Shown here one piece after another: positions 9,864-18,544 of a stretch of DNA of 64,000 bases (position 1 is the first letter of the stretch; each line of letters opens with the position of its first letter). A program made the translations under genes and the position numbers. The notes under the pieces were generated by a model. It did no database searches. It was not told the DNA's origin and saw only the letters and a list, made by a program, of their open reading frames with translations. The stretch comes from JABMNT01 sp048262655 (lineage in GTDB: Bacteria > Pseudomonadota > Alphaproteobacteria > Rhodospirillales > Casp-alpha2). Location: the NCBI GenBank assembly GCA_048262655.1, contig JBLXEY010000003.1, positions 310,001 through 374,000 on the forward strand. Direction: 5' to 3'.

Positions 9864-9955
9864 ATGACCTTTTAGCCACATTTTGCGGGGGAATGCAAAG
9901 ACCGGAACTGATTAAAAAACTTTGACTTGGCGATGCCCCGCGCTATGAAGCTTTT

Positions 9956-11737
9956 ATGTGCGGATTTGCGGCCCTTTTTGCCTATCATTCTGACGCCCCT
10001 GCGGTTGACCGCGGCGAGCTTCAACGAATTAACGATCAGATGGTTCGACGCGGACCTGATGGCGAAGGTTTCTGGTATTCTGATGACGGGCGGGTTGGGC
10101 TGGCGCACCGTCGATTAGCGATCATCGATCTCTCCGTAACGGGCCATCAGCCGATGTCTCTACCGACGCAAAACCGTCGCTATCACATAACCTACAATGG
10201 TGAGATCTATAATTTCCAGGCACTCCGCCAGGAAATGGAGCAACAAGGATACGCGTTTGTCACCCAGTCAGACACCGAGATCCTGTTGCGGCTCTATGAG
10301 CGCGATGGGCCCGATATGGTGCACCGATTGCGCGGTATGTTTGCATTGGTTATTTGGGACGAGCAGGAACGAGATGTGTTTTTGGCGCGTGACCCTTTCG
10401 GCATCAAGCCCCTGTATTATGCAGATGACGGGCATACCTTGCGGATGGCTTCGCAGGTCAAGGCTCTGTTGGCAGGCGGCGCGATTGATCGGCAACCGGA
10501 GCCAGCAGGCCATGTCGGATATTTTGTGACGGGTAGTGTTCCCGAGCCTTATACGCTCTTTAAGTCAATAAAAGCCCTGCCAGCGGGGCATTGGATGCGG
10601 GTTGGGCAGAATGGAGACCGGCGCATCGAAGGTTACTTCGATCCCAAGCAAGCCCTTGCCAAGGCGCCGGACAATTCGCCACCAGAAAACTTGCGCGACG
10701 TACTTTTAGACAGCATGCGTGATCATTTTATCGCGGATGTACCCGTTGGGCTATTTTTGTCTGCAGGACTTGATTCGACGTCGATCGCCGGGCTGGCTGC
10801 AGAATGCAAGGGAAATGGTGTGCAATCAATCACCATGGGGTTTAATGAGTTTAAAGGCCAACCTCTTGACGAAGTGCCTTTAGCGGAAGATGTCGCAAGT
10901 CTGTATCAGACAGATCACCAAACACAGCGTATCGGGCAATCTGATTTCGATGAGGCTTTCGATGATATTCTGGAGGTTATGGACCAGCCCTCTATCGACG
11001 GCGTGAACACCTATTTTGTTGCCCGTGCCGCCAAACAAAAAGGGTTAAAGGTCGCCCTTAGCGGGCTTGGTGGCGATGAGTTGTTTGGCGGTTATGATAC
11101 CTTTGCGCAGGTCCCGGACATGGTATCGAAGATTGGTAAAATTCCAGCGGTCGGAAGCCTTGGTAAAGCCTTCCGTTGGGCGACTGCCCCCTGGATTTCG
11201 CATTTTATGTCGCCAAAAGCGGCGGGCCTGTTCGAGTATGGGGCGCGATACGGAGGTGCTTACTTGCTCCGCCGTGGTCTCTATATGCCTTGGGAACTCA
11301 ACAAGGTTATGGATGCCGACTTGGCCCGCGCGGGAATGCGGGATTTGGAACCGGTGCTCAGATTGGATCAATTGGTCGATGGCATTTCCGAGCCGCAACG
11401 CAAAGTTGCTCTGCTGGAAACGACGCAATATATGCGCAATCAATTGTTGAGGGATTCCGATTGGGCCGGTATGGCGCATTCGCTGGAAATTCGAGTGCCA
11501 CTGGTCGACCGGTTTGTATTTGAAAAGTTGGCCCCTGCCGTCCTGCGCCCTGAGGGACCGACCAAGCGAAAGATGGCAGAAACACCGCAGACACCTTTGC
11601 CGGACAGCATCCTGAACCGCCCGAAAACCGGGTTCGCAATCCCTGTTGATCGCTGGATGGAAGAACGGAGTGGGACGAAGGAACGTGGATTTAGGGGGTG
11701 GGCCCAGACGGTCTATCAGGCTGCCACAAACAATTAG
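9956..11737 (+). CDS. asnB: Asparagine synthase (glutamine-hydrolysing), envelope-locus type
   Basis: This 593-residue amidotransferase starts MCGFAALF, so Cys2 becomes the N-terminal glutaminase nucleophile. The class II glutaminase domain (RRGPDGEGFW, GLAHRRLAIIDLS, TYNGEIYNF) runs to about residue 210. The ATP-dependent synthetase domain follows, with a PP-loop variant FLSAGLDSTSIAGL and ALSGLGGDELFGGYDTF. It would transfer ammonia from glutamine to a carboxylate activated as an acyl-adenylate. AsnB homologues in polysaccharide loci often amidate sugars or other acceptors, so asparagine may not be the product. It is divergent from the two-domain dehydrogenase, with which it shares a 90-base promoter interval. 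Confidence 0.85.
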   Translation: MCGFAALFAYHSDAPAVDRGELQRINDQMVRRGPDGEGFWYSDDGRVGLAHRRLAIIDLSVTGHQPMSLPTQNRRYHITYNGEIYNFQALRQEMEQQGYAFVTQSDTEILLRLYERDGPDMVHRLRGMFALVIWDEQERDVFLARDPFGIKPLYYADDGHTLRMASQVKALLAGGAIDRQPEPAGHVGYFVTGSVPEPYTLFKSIKALPAGHWMRVGQNGDRRIEGYFDPKQALAKAPDNSPPENLRDVLLDSMRDHFIADVPVGLFLSAGLDSTSIAGLAAECKGNGVQSITMGFNEFKGQPLDEVPLAEDVASLYQTDHQTQRIGQSDFDEAFDDILEVMDQPSIDGVNTYFVARAAKQKGLKVALSGLGGDELFGGYDTFAQVPDMVSKIGKIPAVGSLGKAFRWATAPWISHFMSPKAAGLFEYGARYGGAYLLRRGLYMPWELNKVMDADLARAGMRDLEPVLRLDQLVDGISEPQRKVALLETTQYMRNQLLRDSDWAGMAHSLEIRVPLVDRFVFEKLAPAVLRPEGPTKRKMAETPQTPLPDSILNRPKTGFAIPVDRWMEERSGTKERGFRGWAQTVYQAATNN

Positions 11738-11763
11738 GCCGCCGGGTTTCCCCGACGGCCTAA
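11734..11763. terminator. Inverted repeat between convergent asnB and tpa genes
   Basis: TTAGGCCG (11734-11741) pairs with CGGCCTAA (11756-11763), and CGGG (11743-11746) pairs inside with CCCG (11751-11754), giving 12 base pairs with one mismatch and a four-base loop. The asnB stop codon is inside the left arm. No long T run follows on either strand, so a bidirectional terminator is likely but not certain. Confidence 0.6.
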
Positions 11764-11802
11764 CGTTATACCGGCTGGATTTTCTCTGGTTTAAACGAAT
11801 TT

Positions 11803-13191
11803 TTACGCATCAAGCCGCGACAGAGCGCCATCAATTGCGGCGCAGATTTCGTCGATGTCCGTTTTAGATGAAATCAATGCCGGGCTGAGGCAGAGCGTAT
11901 TGTTCATCCCGGGTATCGAGCGATTGGTGACACCAATAATAACGGCAGAATTTTTTAAACAATCGGCGACGACAGATTGCGCCACGCTCTCAGCAACAGG
12001 TTCGCGTGTATCACGATCAGAAACGAGTTCCAGACCGCAGAATAAGCCTTTACCGCGAATGTCACCGACAATCTTGTGTGCAGACTTAATGCTTTCAAAT
12101 TTCTCCAGCATGTACTCACCCATAGCGACGGTATTTTCCAGCAACTTTTCATCCTCGAGGATTCTCATGTTCTCGATTGCTGCCGCGGGTCCCGCAGTAC
12201 AGCCTCCGAAAGTGGAAATGTCGCGGAAGTAACTCATGGGATCGTCCGGGTTGTCTTTAAATTCATTAAAAACCTCTTCCGTCGTCACCGTGCAGGAAAT
12301 TGCCGCATATCCAGACGCAAGCCCTTTCGCCATGGTAACGATATCGGGCTGAACGCCATAGTGCTGATAACCGAACCACGTCCCGGTACGGCCCATACCG
12401 CAAACAACCTCATCAATGATCAGCAGAATTTGATATTGTTTGCAGATTTCCTGAACCCTGTCCCAGTATCCCTTTGGCGGTTCGATAACGCCGCCACCAG
12501 CGGTAATCGGTTCCAGAATAATTGCGCCGACGGTATCAGCACCTTCTTCAAGGATAACCCGCTCAATTTCGTTAGCCGCACGAATGCCATAGTCCTCAAC
12601 CTCGCCCCATTGGGAGTGGTATTCCATGCAATGGGGAACCTGGACAAAACCGGGGGTGAACGGTCCGTATTGACTACGGCGCTCATCCTGACCACCGGAT
12701 GACAGGGCTGTGATTGTGGTGCCGTGATAATCGCGCTCGCGATAAAGAATTTTGTATTTTTTACCGTCATATTTGTTGTGCGAAATTTGTCGGACAATCT
12801 TGTAGGCTTTTTCGTTGGCCTCGGAGCCGGAGTTTGAATAGTAGACGCGGCTTAACCCGGGCATTTTCTCGATAAGCTTCTCAGCAAATCGTGCACCCGG
12901 AATTGTCCCCGCAGATCCGGCGAAATAGTTCATTTTGACCAATTGATCACGAACCGCGTCTGCTATGGATGTACGACCGTAGCCAACATTAACCGTCCAA
13001 ACGCCGCCGGACACCGCATCAAGGTGTTCACGTCCGTCTTGATTCCAAACGCGCAATCCTTTGCCTTCAACAATAATCAGCGGGTCTTGCTGCTCATATT
13101 TTTTGTGTTGGCTCAAGTGGTGCCAGATATGGGCCCGATCACTCTCGATTACGTCTTCAATGTTATTGGCTGCGTCAAAAGTTAGGTTCAT
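11803..13191 (-). CDS. tpa: Class III aminotransferase, probably taurine--pyruvate aminotransferase
   Basis: This 462-residue PLP enzyme closely resembles taurine-pyruvate aminotransferases as I remember them: DAVSGGVWTVNVGYGR, SRVYYSNSGSEANEKAYK, RDYHGTTITALSSGGQ, IDEVVCGMGRTGTWFGYQHYG and SYFRDISTFGGCTAGPAAA. The catalytic lysine lies in TMAKGLASGYAAIS. The reaction would be taurine plus pyruvate to sulfoacetaldehyde and alanine. No tauABC, xsc or ald gene is near, so another omega-amino acid substrate is possible. It converges on asnB. A ten-base palindrome lies about 60 bases upstream of its start. Confidence 0.72.
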   Translation of the reverse strand: MNLTFDAANNIEDVIESDRAHIWHHLSQHKKYEQQDPLIIVEGKGLRVWNQDGREHLDAVSGGVWTVNVGYGRTSIADAVRDQLVKMNYFAGSAGTIPGARFAEKLIEKMPGLSRVYYSNSGSEANEKAYKIVRQISHNKYDGKKYKILYRERDYHGTTITALSSGGQDERRSQYGPFTPGFVQVPHCMEYHSQWGEVEDYGIRAANEIERVILEEGADTVGAIILEPITAGGGVIEPPKGYWDRVQEICKQYQILLIIDEVVCGMGRTGTWFGYQHYGVQPDIVTMAKGLASGYAAISCTVTTEEVFNEFKDNPDDPMSYFRDISTFGGCTAGPAAAIENMRILEDEKLLENTVAMGEYMLEKFESIKSAHKIVGDIRGKGLFCGLELVSDRDTREPVAESVAQSVVADCLKNSAVIIGVTNRSIPGMNNTLCLSPALISSKTDIDEICAAIDGALSRLDA

Positions 13192-13250
13192 CTCAAAAGT
13201 TCCGATGCTTCACGATATTAGATGTCATTCAAGTTAACTTAGGCGAATAT

Positions 13251-13260
13251 CTGTATACAG
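13251..13260. promoter_or_regulatory. Palindrome CTGTATACAG upstream of the class III aminotransferase
   Basis: A perfect ten-base palindrome sits about 60 bases upstream of the aminotransferase start at 13191, in the 205-base gap that also follows the UXS gene. It could be an operator for a dimeric repressor. No repressor gene is adjacent and no second copy was noticed. Confidence 0.25.
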
Positions 13261-13396
13261 GGCAACGCCCTGATCAATGGCCTACAGTACAAATAGTGGC
13301 GTCATGACAGCACCAGTTATGCTGAGGCCGTTAGCACCAGAAGTATATATTTAACAGGTCCAGAATGAATCCGTTGCATGCGCTGTGGTGCAAGAA

Positions 13397-14344
13397 TCAA
13401 TCGTTGGCAAAGGGTTTGAAGTAGTTGATCGTTTTTTCAAGGCCCGCTTCCAGCTGAATCGTTGGCTGCCACCCCAATTGTTCCTGCGCGAGCCGAATGT
13501 CAGGTTGGCGCTGCGCAGGATCGTCGGTTGGTAGCGGGGCGTTTATCAATTTCGATTTTGCGCCGGTCAAACGGATAACGGTTTCGGCAAGTTCTTTGAT
13601 TGTAAATTCGTTCGGATTTCCAAGATTAATGGGACCAGAGACGGTGTCATCGGCATTCATCATCCGAATAAACCCCTCGATCAAATCATCCACATAACAA
13701 AAAGACCGGGTCTGTTGCCCATCCCCGTATATGGTGATCGCTTCGCCTTTGAGGGCTTGCATGATGAAATTCGAAACAACGCGGCCATCGTTCGGATGCA
13801 TGCGTGGGCCGTAGGTATTAAAAATCCGAACGACACGAATGTTCGTATTATGTTGACGTTTATAATCGAAGAACAGGGTCTCCGCGCATCGTTTGCCTTC
13901 GTCATAACAGGACCGCGGGCCAATGGGGTTTACATTCCCGTTGTAGCTTTCAGGCTGTGGATGGACACCGGGATCGCCATAGACCTCACTTGTTGACGCC
14001 TGAAATATCTTTGCGTTTGTTCGTTTGGCCAAGCCCAGCATGTTAATCGCACCATGCACACTGGTTTTCGTCGTTTGTACCGGGTCATATTGATAGTGAA
14101 CAGGTGACGCCGGACAGGCCAGGTTGTAAATTTCATCGACCTCGACATACAAAGGAAAGGTCACATCGTGGCGGATCAGTTCAAAGTGCGGATTATCCAG
14201 TAAGGGAATAATATTGTCTTTGTTGCCCGTATAAAAATTATCTGCACAAATGACATCGTGGCCGTCTTTGAGGAGTCGCTCGCACAGGTGAGAGCCTAAA
14301 AAACCAGCGCCACCGGTTACCAAAATTCTTTTTCTCGTATGCAT
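13397..14344 (-). CDS. NAD-dependent epimerase/decarboxylase, UDP-glucuronate decarboxylase (UDP-xylose synthase) type
   Basis: This 315-residue extended SDR starts RILVTGGAGFLGSHLCERL, with the GxxGxxG nucleotide motif. It then shows NLACPASPVHYQYDPVQT, STSEVYGDP and the catalytic Tyr-Lys pair in GPRSCYDEGKRCAE near residue 148, then RIFNTYGPRMHPNDGRVVSN. The ACPASPxHYQ and SCYDEGKR segments are those of UXS enzymes, which oxidise and decarboxylate UDP-glucuronate to UDP-xylose. This suits the nearby heptose and amidotransferase genes and points to a pentose-containing envelope glycan (inference). It is transcribed alone, about 200 bases from the aminotransferase start. Confidence 0.85.
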   Translation of the reverse strand: MHTRKRILVTGGAGFLGSHLCERLLKDGHDVICADNFYTGNKDNIIPLLDNPHFELIRHDVTFPLYVEVDEIYNLACPASPVHYQYDPVQTTKTSVHGAINMLGLAKRTNAKIFQASTSEVYGDPGVHPQPESYNGNVNPIGPRSCYDEGKRCAETLFFDYKRQHNTNIRVVRIFNTYGPRMHPNDGRVVSNFIMQALKGEAITIYGDGQQTRSFCYVDDLIEGFIRMMNADDTVSGPINLGNPNEFTIKELAETVIRLTGAKSKLINAPLPTDDPAQRQPDIRLAQEQLGWQPTIQLEAGLEKTINYFKPFAND

Positions 14345-14442
14345 TGTACGCTCGCAATTTAAAGCAAATTCAGCGAGAGCCTAACATCGACAGTCATGAG
14401 ATACAAAACCTATGATCTGTCCTGCCAACCGGATTCTGTATT

Positions 14443-15210
14443 CTAGGTGGATGGTGTTACAGGGCAATAGGATGCCCCAAGTATCGCGGTGCCCGGCGCC
14501 TGCTGAATCAGGATCGCACACCCTTTGCCGGAATTTGCCTTCGGAGCTTCCACCTGCAGGGCAATCGCCGTCCCTGACCAGTCACCCAGCTTTTTCATCT
14601 GGGTAACAATATGGTGGCTGACCAGGGTTTTTCCCTTATTTTCGCCGGATCTAACTTTGGTTTCAATATTGCGATGGAATTCGACCATCCAAATTGCTGC
14701 CGGCACTGTGAGCGGGCCTTCGACTGTTATATTTAGGGTGCCGGAGCCTGCGTTACTGACGTTCACGCCCAAGGGCACAGAAGGGGTGGCTTGAAGCCTC
14801 TGGATGGCCCGTTCAACCTTGCGTTCGTGCGAGCCAACGACCTCAAGCCGACCGCCGATGACCATTTGTGGTGTATAAACACTTCCTGTGTTTCGGATCT
14901 GATGGTTGTAATAGCGTTGTCGCTGGGTGTGCACAGAACTGGAGAAAGGGTCTTTCCATTTTCCGGCGCTGCCATAAATCAGGTCATCCCAATAATCGAC
15001 ATGAAACTCAAGAGCAATGACATCTGAGCGGCTTGATAGACGGCCCAGATAGGCTTCTGCAGGAGGACAGGAATAACACCCCTGTGACGTAAACAATTCG
15101 ACGACCGTCGGAGCGGGTTCCGCGGCAAGCGCAGAGCCGGGGGCGCCAACAAGAAAAACACCTGTGGCGAATACAGTTCTCATTAGGAATTTAATGCCGT
15201 GAGTTATCAT
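14443..15210 (-). CDS. DUF1223 family secreted thioredoxin-fold protein
   Basis: This 255-residue protein belongs to the DUF1223 family. After a signal peptide (FLMRTVFATGVFLVGAPG, cut near SALAAEP) comes VVELFTSQGCYSCPPAEAYL, a thioredoxin-like fold with a CxxC pair, then ALEFHVDYWDDL and VYTPQMVIGGR. The frame is open 27 codons further upstream, but the ATG at 15208-15210 has AAGGGCGAC before it and starts right at the signal peptide, so I use it. It is probably periplasmic; the function is unknown, and a role in thiol or metal handling is only suggested by the fold. It is a single gene between UXS and the hybrid kinase. Confidence 0.8.
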   Translation of the reverse strand: MITHGIKFLMRTVFATGVFLVGAPGSALAAEPAPTVVELFTSQGCYSCPPAEAYLGRLSSRSDVIALEFHVDYWDDLIYGSAGKWKDPFSSSVHTQRQRYYNHQIRNTGSVYTPQMVIGGRLEVVGSHERKVERAIQRLQATPSVPLGVNVSNAGSGTLNITVEGPLTVPAAIWMVEFHRNIETKVRSGENKGKTLVSHHIVTQMKKLGDWSGTAIALQVEAPKANSGKGCAILIQQAPGTAILGASYCPVTPST

Positions 15211-15325
15211 GGCGCCGTCGCCCTTGCATCTGTTTCTGTCTGATGAAAACTTAAAAGAGCGACTTTTGTATGTAAAATCGCGCATCTTCACAATGATGCG
15301 AGGTTGCCGCGGTCACAGCTCGCGA

Positions 15326-18118
15326 TCATGGCTGATGTCGCTGCCACTCTTTAAGGGTTTCTTCCGCAGCCCTTTCGATTTGTGGCATCAGAGCCGTCAG
15401 GCTATCCGTATCTTGAGACTGTAACTCTGCATCTTTGGCCAGGGCCGCAAGTCGCACCGCAAACATCGAACCACAAGACCCCTTAATCGCGTGGGCGGCC
15501 TGATAGACCATTTCGGGGTCGTCAGAAGAAACCCCGGCGCGCAAATTCGTTAGGTGTACCCTTAATGACTCCTGCGCTTTAGTCAGTAAAAGAGGCACGA
15601 TATCTGATGACAGTTGGCTGCAAAATAGGGCAAACCCCTGCTCGTCGATGATGGGTAAGGGACTCGTTTGCGGGGCTTGGGCCTGATCAAGGGGCTGGGC
15701 ATCTGTCGTGTCCGTTGTCGAGGGTGCCGTTTCGCCTTTAAAAATTTTTAGGCCAAAGCGATGCAGGGTCTCAGAGAGTTGTGCCTCCGTATAGGGTTTT
15801 GTCAGAACTTCGTTCATTCCTGCTTCAATGAATTGTGCGTGTCGTTCGGCAAAGGCTTCAGCGGTCAAACCGATAATGGGCAGACTATCCTTGCTCGGTT
15901 CGGCTTGTCTTATTTTTGTTGTTGCTTCGATACCGTCCATTATCGGCATATGAACGTCCATCAATATAAGATCTGCCCAGTTTTCCTGTGCTGCTGCTAC
16001 AGCAAGAGCGCCGTTTTCCACATGCCGAACTTGGTGACCCAGTTTGTCGAGAAAAGCTATGGCAATCATGGCGTTTACAGGATTATCTTCCGCCAAAAGC
16101 ACCTTTAGGATATAGGTCGGATGCGCCGTTTCGGAGCCGGTGGATTTCTGGATGTCTTTTTCTTCATCAGGGCTGGCTTTGTAAAAGGGCAGTGTAACGA
16201 CGAATTGTGTGCCCTCGCCTACCTGACTTGAGACGCTAATTTTGCCGCCCATTATTTCGGCTAATTGCCTGACAATTGAGAGGCCAAGTCCAGTCCCGCC
16301 AAACTTGCGTGTGATCGAGTCGTCTTCTTGGGTAAAGGGTTCGAAGATAGCCGTTAGCCGATCATCGGCGATCCCGCGGCCCGTATCTTCGACGATAAAG
16401 TTCAGGGTCACGTCCCGGTCTTCAATTTCAGCGTCCGTGGACGTCGGCACCTTATCAATACGCAGGGTAACGTCGCCCTTGTCTGTAAATTTGACCGCGT
16501 TACTCAGGAGGTTCCATAAAATCTGGCGTAAACGAAACTGATCTCCTTTCAGGGTAAGGTCAGAATCCAAACCGTCAGCGACTTTTAGGTTGAGGCCTTT
16601 TTCGTCAACCATATTCATAAACGGCAATGTGACTGTGGACAGGATATTGCCGAGTGCAAAAGCTTTTTCTTCTATTTCCAATCCACCGGCTTCAATTTTA
16701 CTCATGTCGAGTACATCACTGATAATGGCCAGCAAAGTCTGCCCGGAGGAAAGAATGGTGTCGACTTTAGACCGTTGATCACTGTTTAGATCAGAATCCA
16801 TAAGCAGTTGTGCGACGCCAAGAACACCGTTCAGCGGGGTCCGAATTTCATGGCTCATTGTTGACAGAAAATTCGATTTCGCCCGATTGGCGATCTGTGC
16901 TTTTTCATTTGCCAGAATAATCTCTTTTTGGGCCCGACGTTGCTCAGTCACGTCCCGACCTACGGACTGATACATGACAACCTGACCGTTCACATCAAAT
17001 TCAGCGAAATTCGACCATTCCATGTCGCGCATTTCTCCATCATGCCGCCGAATTTGGTTTTCATTAAGTTGTATTGAGTTATCTGGTGTAAACGCTTGAA
17101 AGTAGGATATGAGAGCCGTCGTGATATTATCTGGCACATCCATAAACATTGAAGACCCGATCAAGTTTTCTTCAGTATCATCGACAAATTCGCAATAAGC
17201 CCGATTTACAAAGGTCAATTTCCAGTCAGGCGAAAACCTTGTGATTAAATCGGTTTGTAAATCGACGATCATCTGGAAGCGGGCTTCCTGATCACCAAGC
17301 ATCGCCCTTAGATTATACTGCTCCGTATAGTCGAGGCCCGTACCCCGATACCCCTTAAACGTCCCACTTTCGTCAAAAATAGCGCGCCCACTGTTGTTAA
17401 GCGTAAGGATTACTCCGTCATCACGCTGATAACTGTAGGTAAAGTTGTCAAAATTTTCATGGGCGTCGAGCGTTGCCAAATAGGTTTGCCAAGCTTCGGC
17501 TTCGTTGGGAAATTGCCCCTTGTACATATCGCGCCGGGATCGACCAATCAGGTTTGACGGGGGTTTAAGCGTTATCTTTTCGTAGGCATCAGAAACAAAT
17601 GTATATTTGAGATCAGCGTCCATCTCCCAAAACCAATCCGATGCAATCTCCGCAAAATCTCGAAATCGTGCTTCTGTTTCCTGAATTTCCGCGGTGCGCA
17701 TAACAACGCGAGTTTCCAAGTCCTGGTTTGCGCGCTCAATTTCAGCTCTCGACGCGACGATATCTGTGATGTCGTTGTGCCAGATTACGCGCGCTGTTTC
17801 GCCTTCGAATTCGGTAAAGTGGGAATTCATGAGCACCCACCATTTCGATCCATCCAAACGCAGCCGGTGGGCTTTAAAATCGACCAGATTTTCACCTGAA
17901 TCCATGATGTTTTCAGCCAGTGACAATTGCACAGGATCGACCCAGCTTTCGCCAATTTTGCGATCTAGTAATTCATCGACTGATGATGCGCCAAACATCT
18001 CGGCCAGTTTAGGATTTGCAAATATTCTGTCTTTAGTTGTTGTGGACACAATGGCCAAACCAATAGGGCTTGTATCCAGGATACGCCGCAGGTTGCTCGA
18101 GGCCATATCAGGTGTCAT
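15326..18118 (-). CDS. Hybrid sensor histidine kinase with three PAS domains, receiver and Hpt
   Basis: This 930-residue protein has no evident membrane segment. The order is PAS (about 8-120), PAS (150-270), PAS (280-400), HisKA with the phospho-accepting His near 422 in STMSHEIRTPLNG, HATPase (N box LLSNAVKF, G boxes DTGRGIA and GGTGLGLSIV), receiver with phospho-Asp near 719 in LILMDVHMPIMDG, and Hpt with His near 875 in AAHAIKGSCGS. It is a complete four-step phosphorelay in one chain, probably sensing a cytoplasmic signal through PAS. No separate response regulator with an output domain is adjacent, so the final target is unknown. A small winged-helix-like protein is encoded just upstream on the same strand. 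Confidence 0.92.
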   Translation of the reverse strand: MTPDMASSNLRRILDTSPIGLAIVSTTTKDRIFANPKLAEMFGASSVDELLDRKIGESWVDPVQLSLAENIMDSGENLVDFKAHRLRLDGSKWWVLMNSHFTEFEGETARVIWHNDITDIVASRAEIERANQDLETRVVMRTAEIQETEARFRDFAEIASDWFWEMDADLKYTFVSDAYEKITLKPPSNLIGRSRRDMYKGQFPNEAEAWQTYLATLDAHENFDNFTYSYQRDDGVILTLNNSGRAIFDESGTFKGYRGTGLDYTEQYNLRAMLGDQEARFQMIVDLQTDLITRFSPDWKLTFVNRAYCEFVDDTEENLIGSSMFMDVPDNITTALISYFQAFTPDNSIQLNENQIRRHDGEMRDMEWSNFAEFDVNGQVVMYQSVGRDVTEQRRAQKEIILANEKAQIANRAKSNFLSTMSHEIRTPLNGVLGVAQLLMDSDLNSDQRSKVDTILSSGQTLLAIISDVLDMSKIEAGGLEIEEKAFALGNILSTVTLPFMNMVDEKGLNLKVADGLDSDLTLKGDQFRLRQILWNLLSNAVKFTDKGDVTLRIDKVPTSTDAEIEDRDVTLNFIVEDTGRGIADDRLTAIFEPFTQEDDSITRKFGGTGLGLSIVRQLAEIMGGKISVSSQVGEGTQFVVTLPFYKASPDEEKDIQKSTGSETAHPTYILKVLLAEDNPVNAMIAIAFLDKLGHQVRHVENGALAVAAAQENWADLILMDVHMPIMDGIEATTKIRQAEPSKDSLPIIGLTAEAFAERHAQFIEAGMNEVLTKPYTEAQLSETLHRFGLKIFKGETAPSTTDTTDAQPLDQAQAPQTSPLPIIDEQGFALFCSQLSSDIVPLLLTKAQESLRVHLTNLRAGVSSDDPEMVYQAAHAIKGSCGSMFAVRLAALAKDAELQSQDTDSLTALMPQIERAAEETLKEWQRHQP

Positions 18119-18176
18119 TAAAGGCCAAAGCTCAGGTGGATTATGGGTTCGTGATTTTTGCGCACTATTTTTAAGC

Positions 18177-18407
18177 CTAAAGGCGGCCCTTTTGTTTCAG
18201 GAAATCCCGACCCTGTTGGGTTACGTAGACGCGTCGTCCACATTCTGCGTCTTTTTTACGCTCCAGATAACCCAGATCAATGGCGTCTTCCCAGACCGTC
18301 AGGCGGGGACAGGACGTCTTCCATGCCTCCATTACATCCAAATAAGGGCGCGGCTCTTTTTCGATCCATTGCACCAAATCCAGGACCAGCGGTTCTACGT
18401 TTTGCAT
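18177..18407 (-). CDS. Small conserved winged-helix-like protein, function unknown
   Basis: This 76-residue protein (LVQWIEKEPRPYLDVMEAW, then SCPRLTVWEDAIDLGY and RRVYVTQQGRDFL) has the helix-helix-recognition-helix-wing layout of short MarR/ArsR-like winged helices. The ending VTQQGRDFL is typical of the wing and last helix. I recall similar small uncharacterised proteins in other Rhodospirillales-like genomes. It starts with ATG after a G-rich stretch and ends 58 bases upstream of the hybrid kinase start, so the two may be cotranscribed. DNA binding is inferred from fold resemblance only. Confidence 0.6.
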   Translation of the reverse strand: MQNVEPLVLDLVQWIEKEPRPYLDVMEAWKTSCPRLTVWEDAIDLGYLERKKDAECGRRVYVTQQGRDFLKQKGRL

Positions 18408-18544
18408 AACTGTTAACCCCCATACGAAGATGCCTTTTTCTCAACCTGCTTATAACATGATCTTTGGCGTTCTGTAAAAAAATGCACCCCCTTGAGTTTT
18501 CAGCTCGTCTATCGGTATATGGATGCTGTATTTCGGGAGGATAA

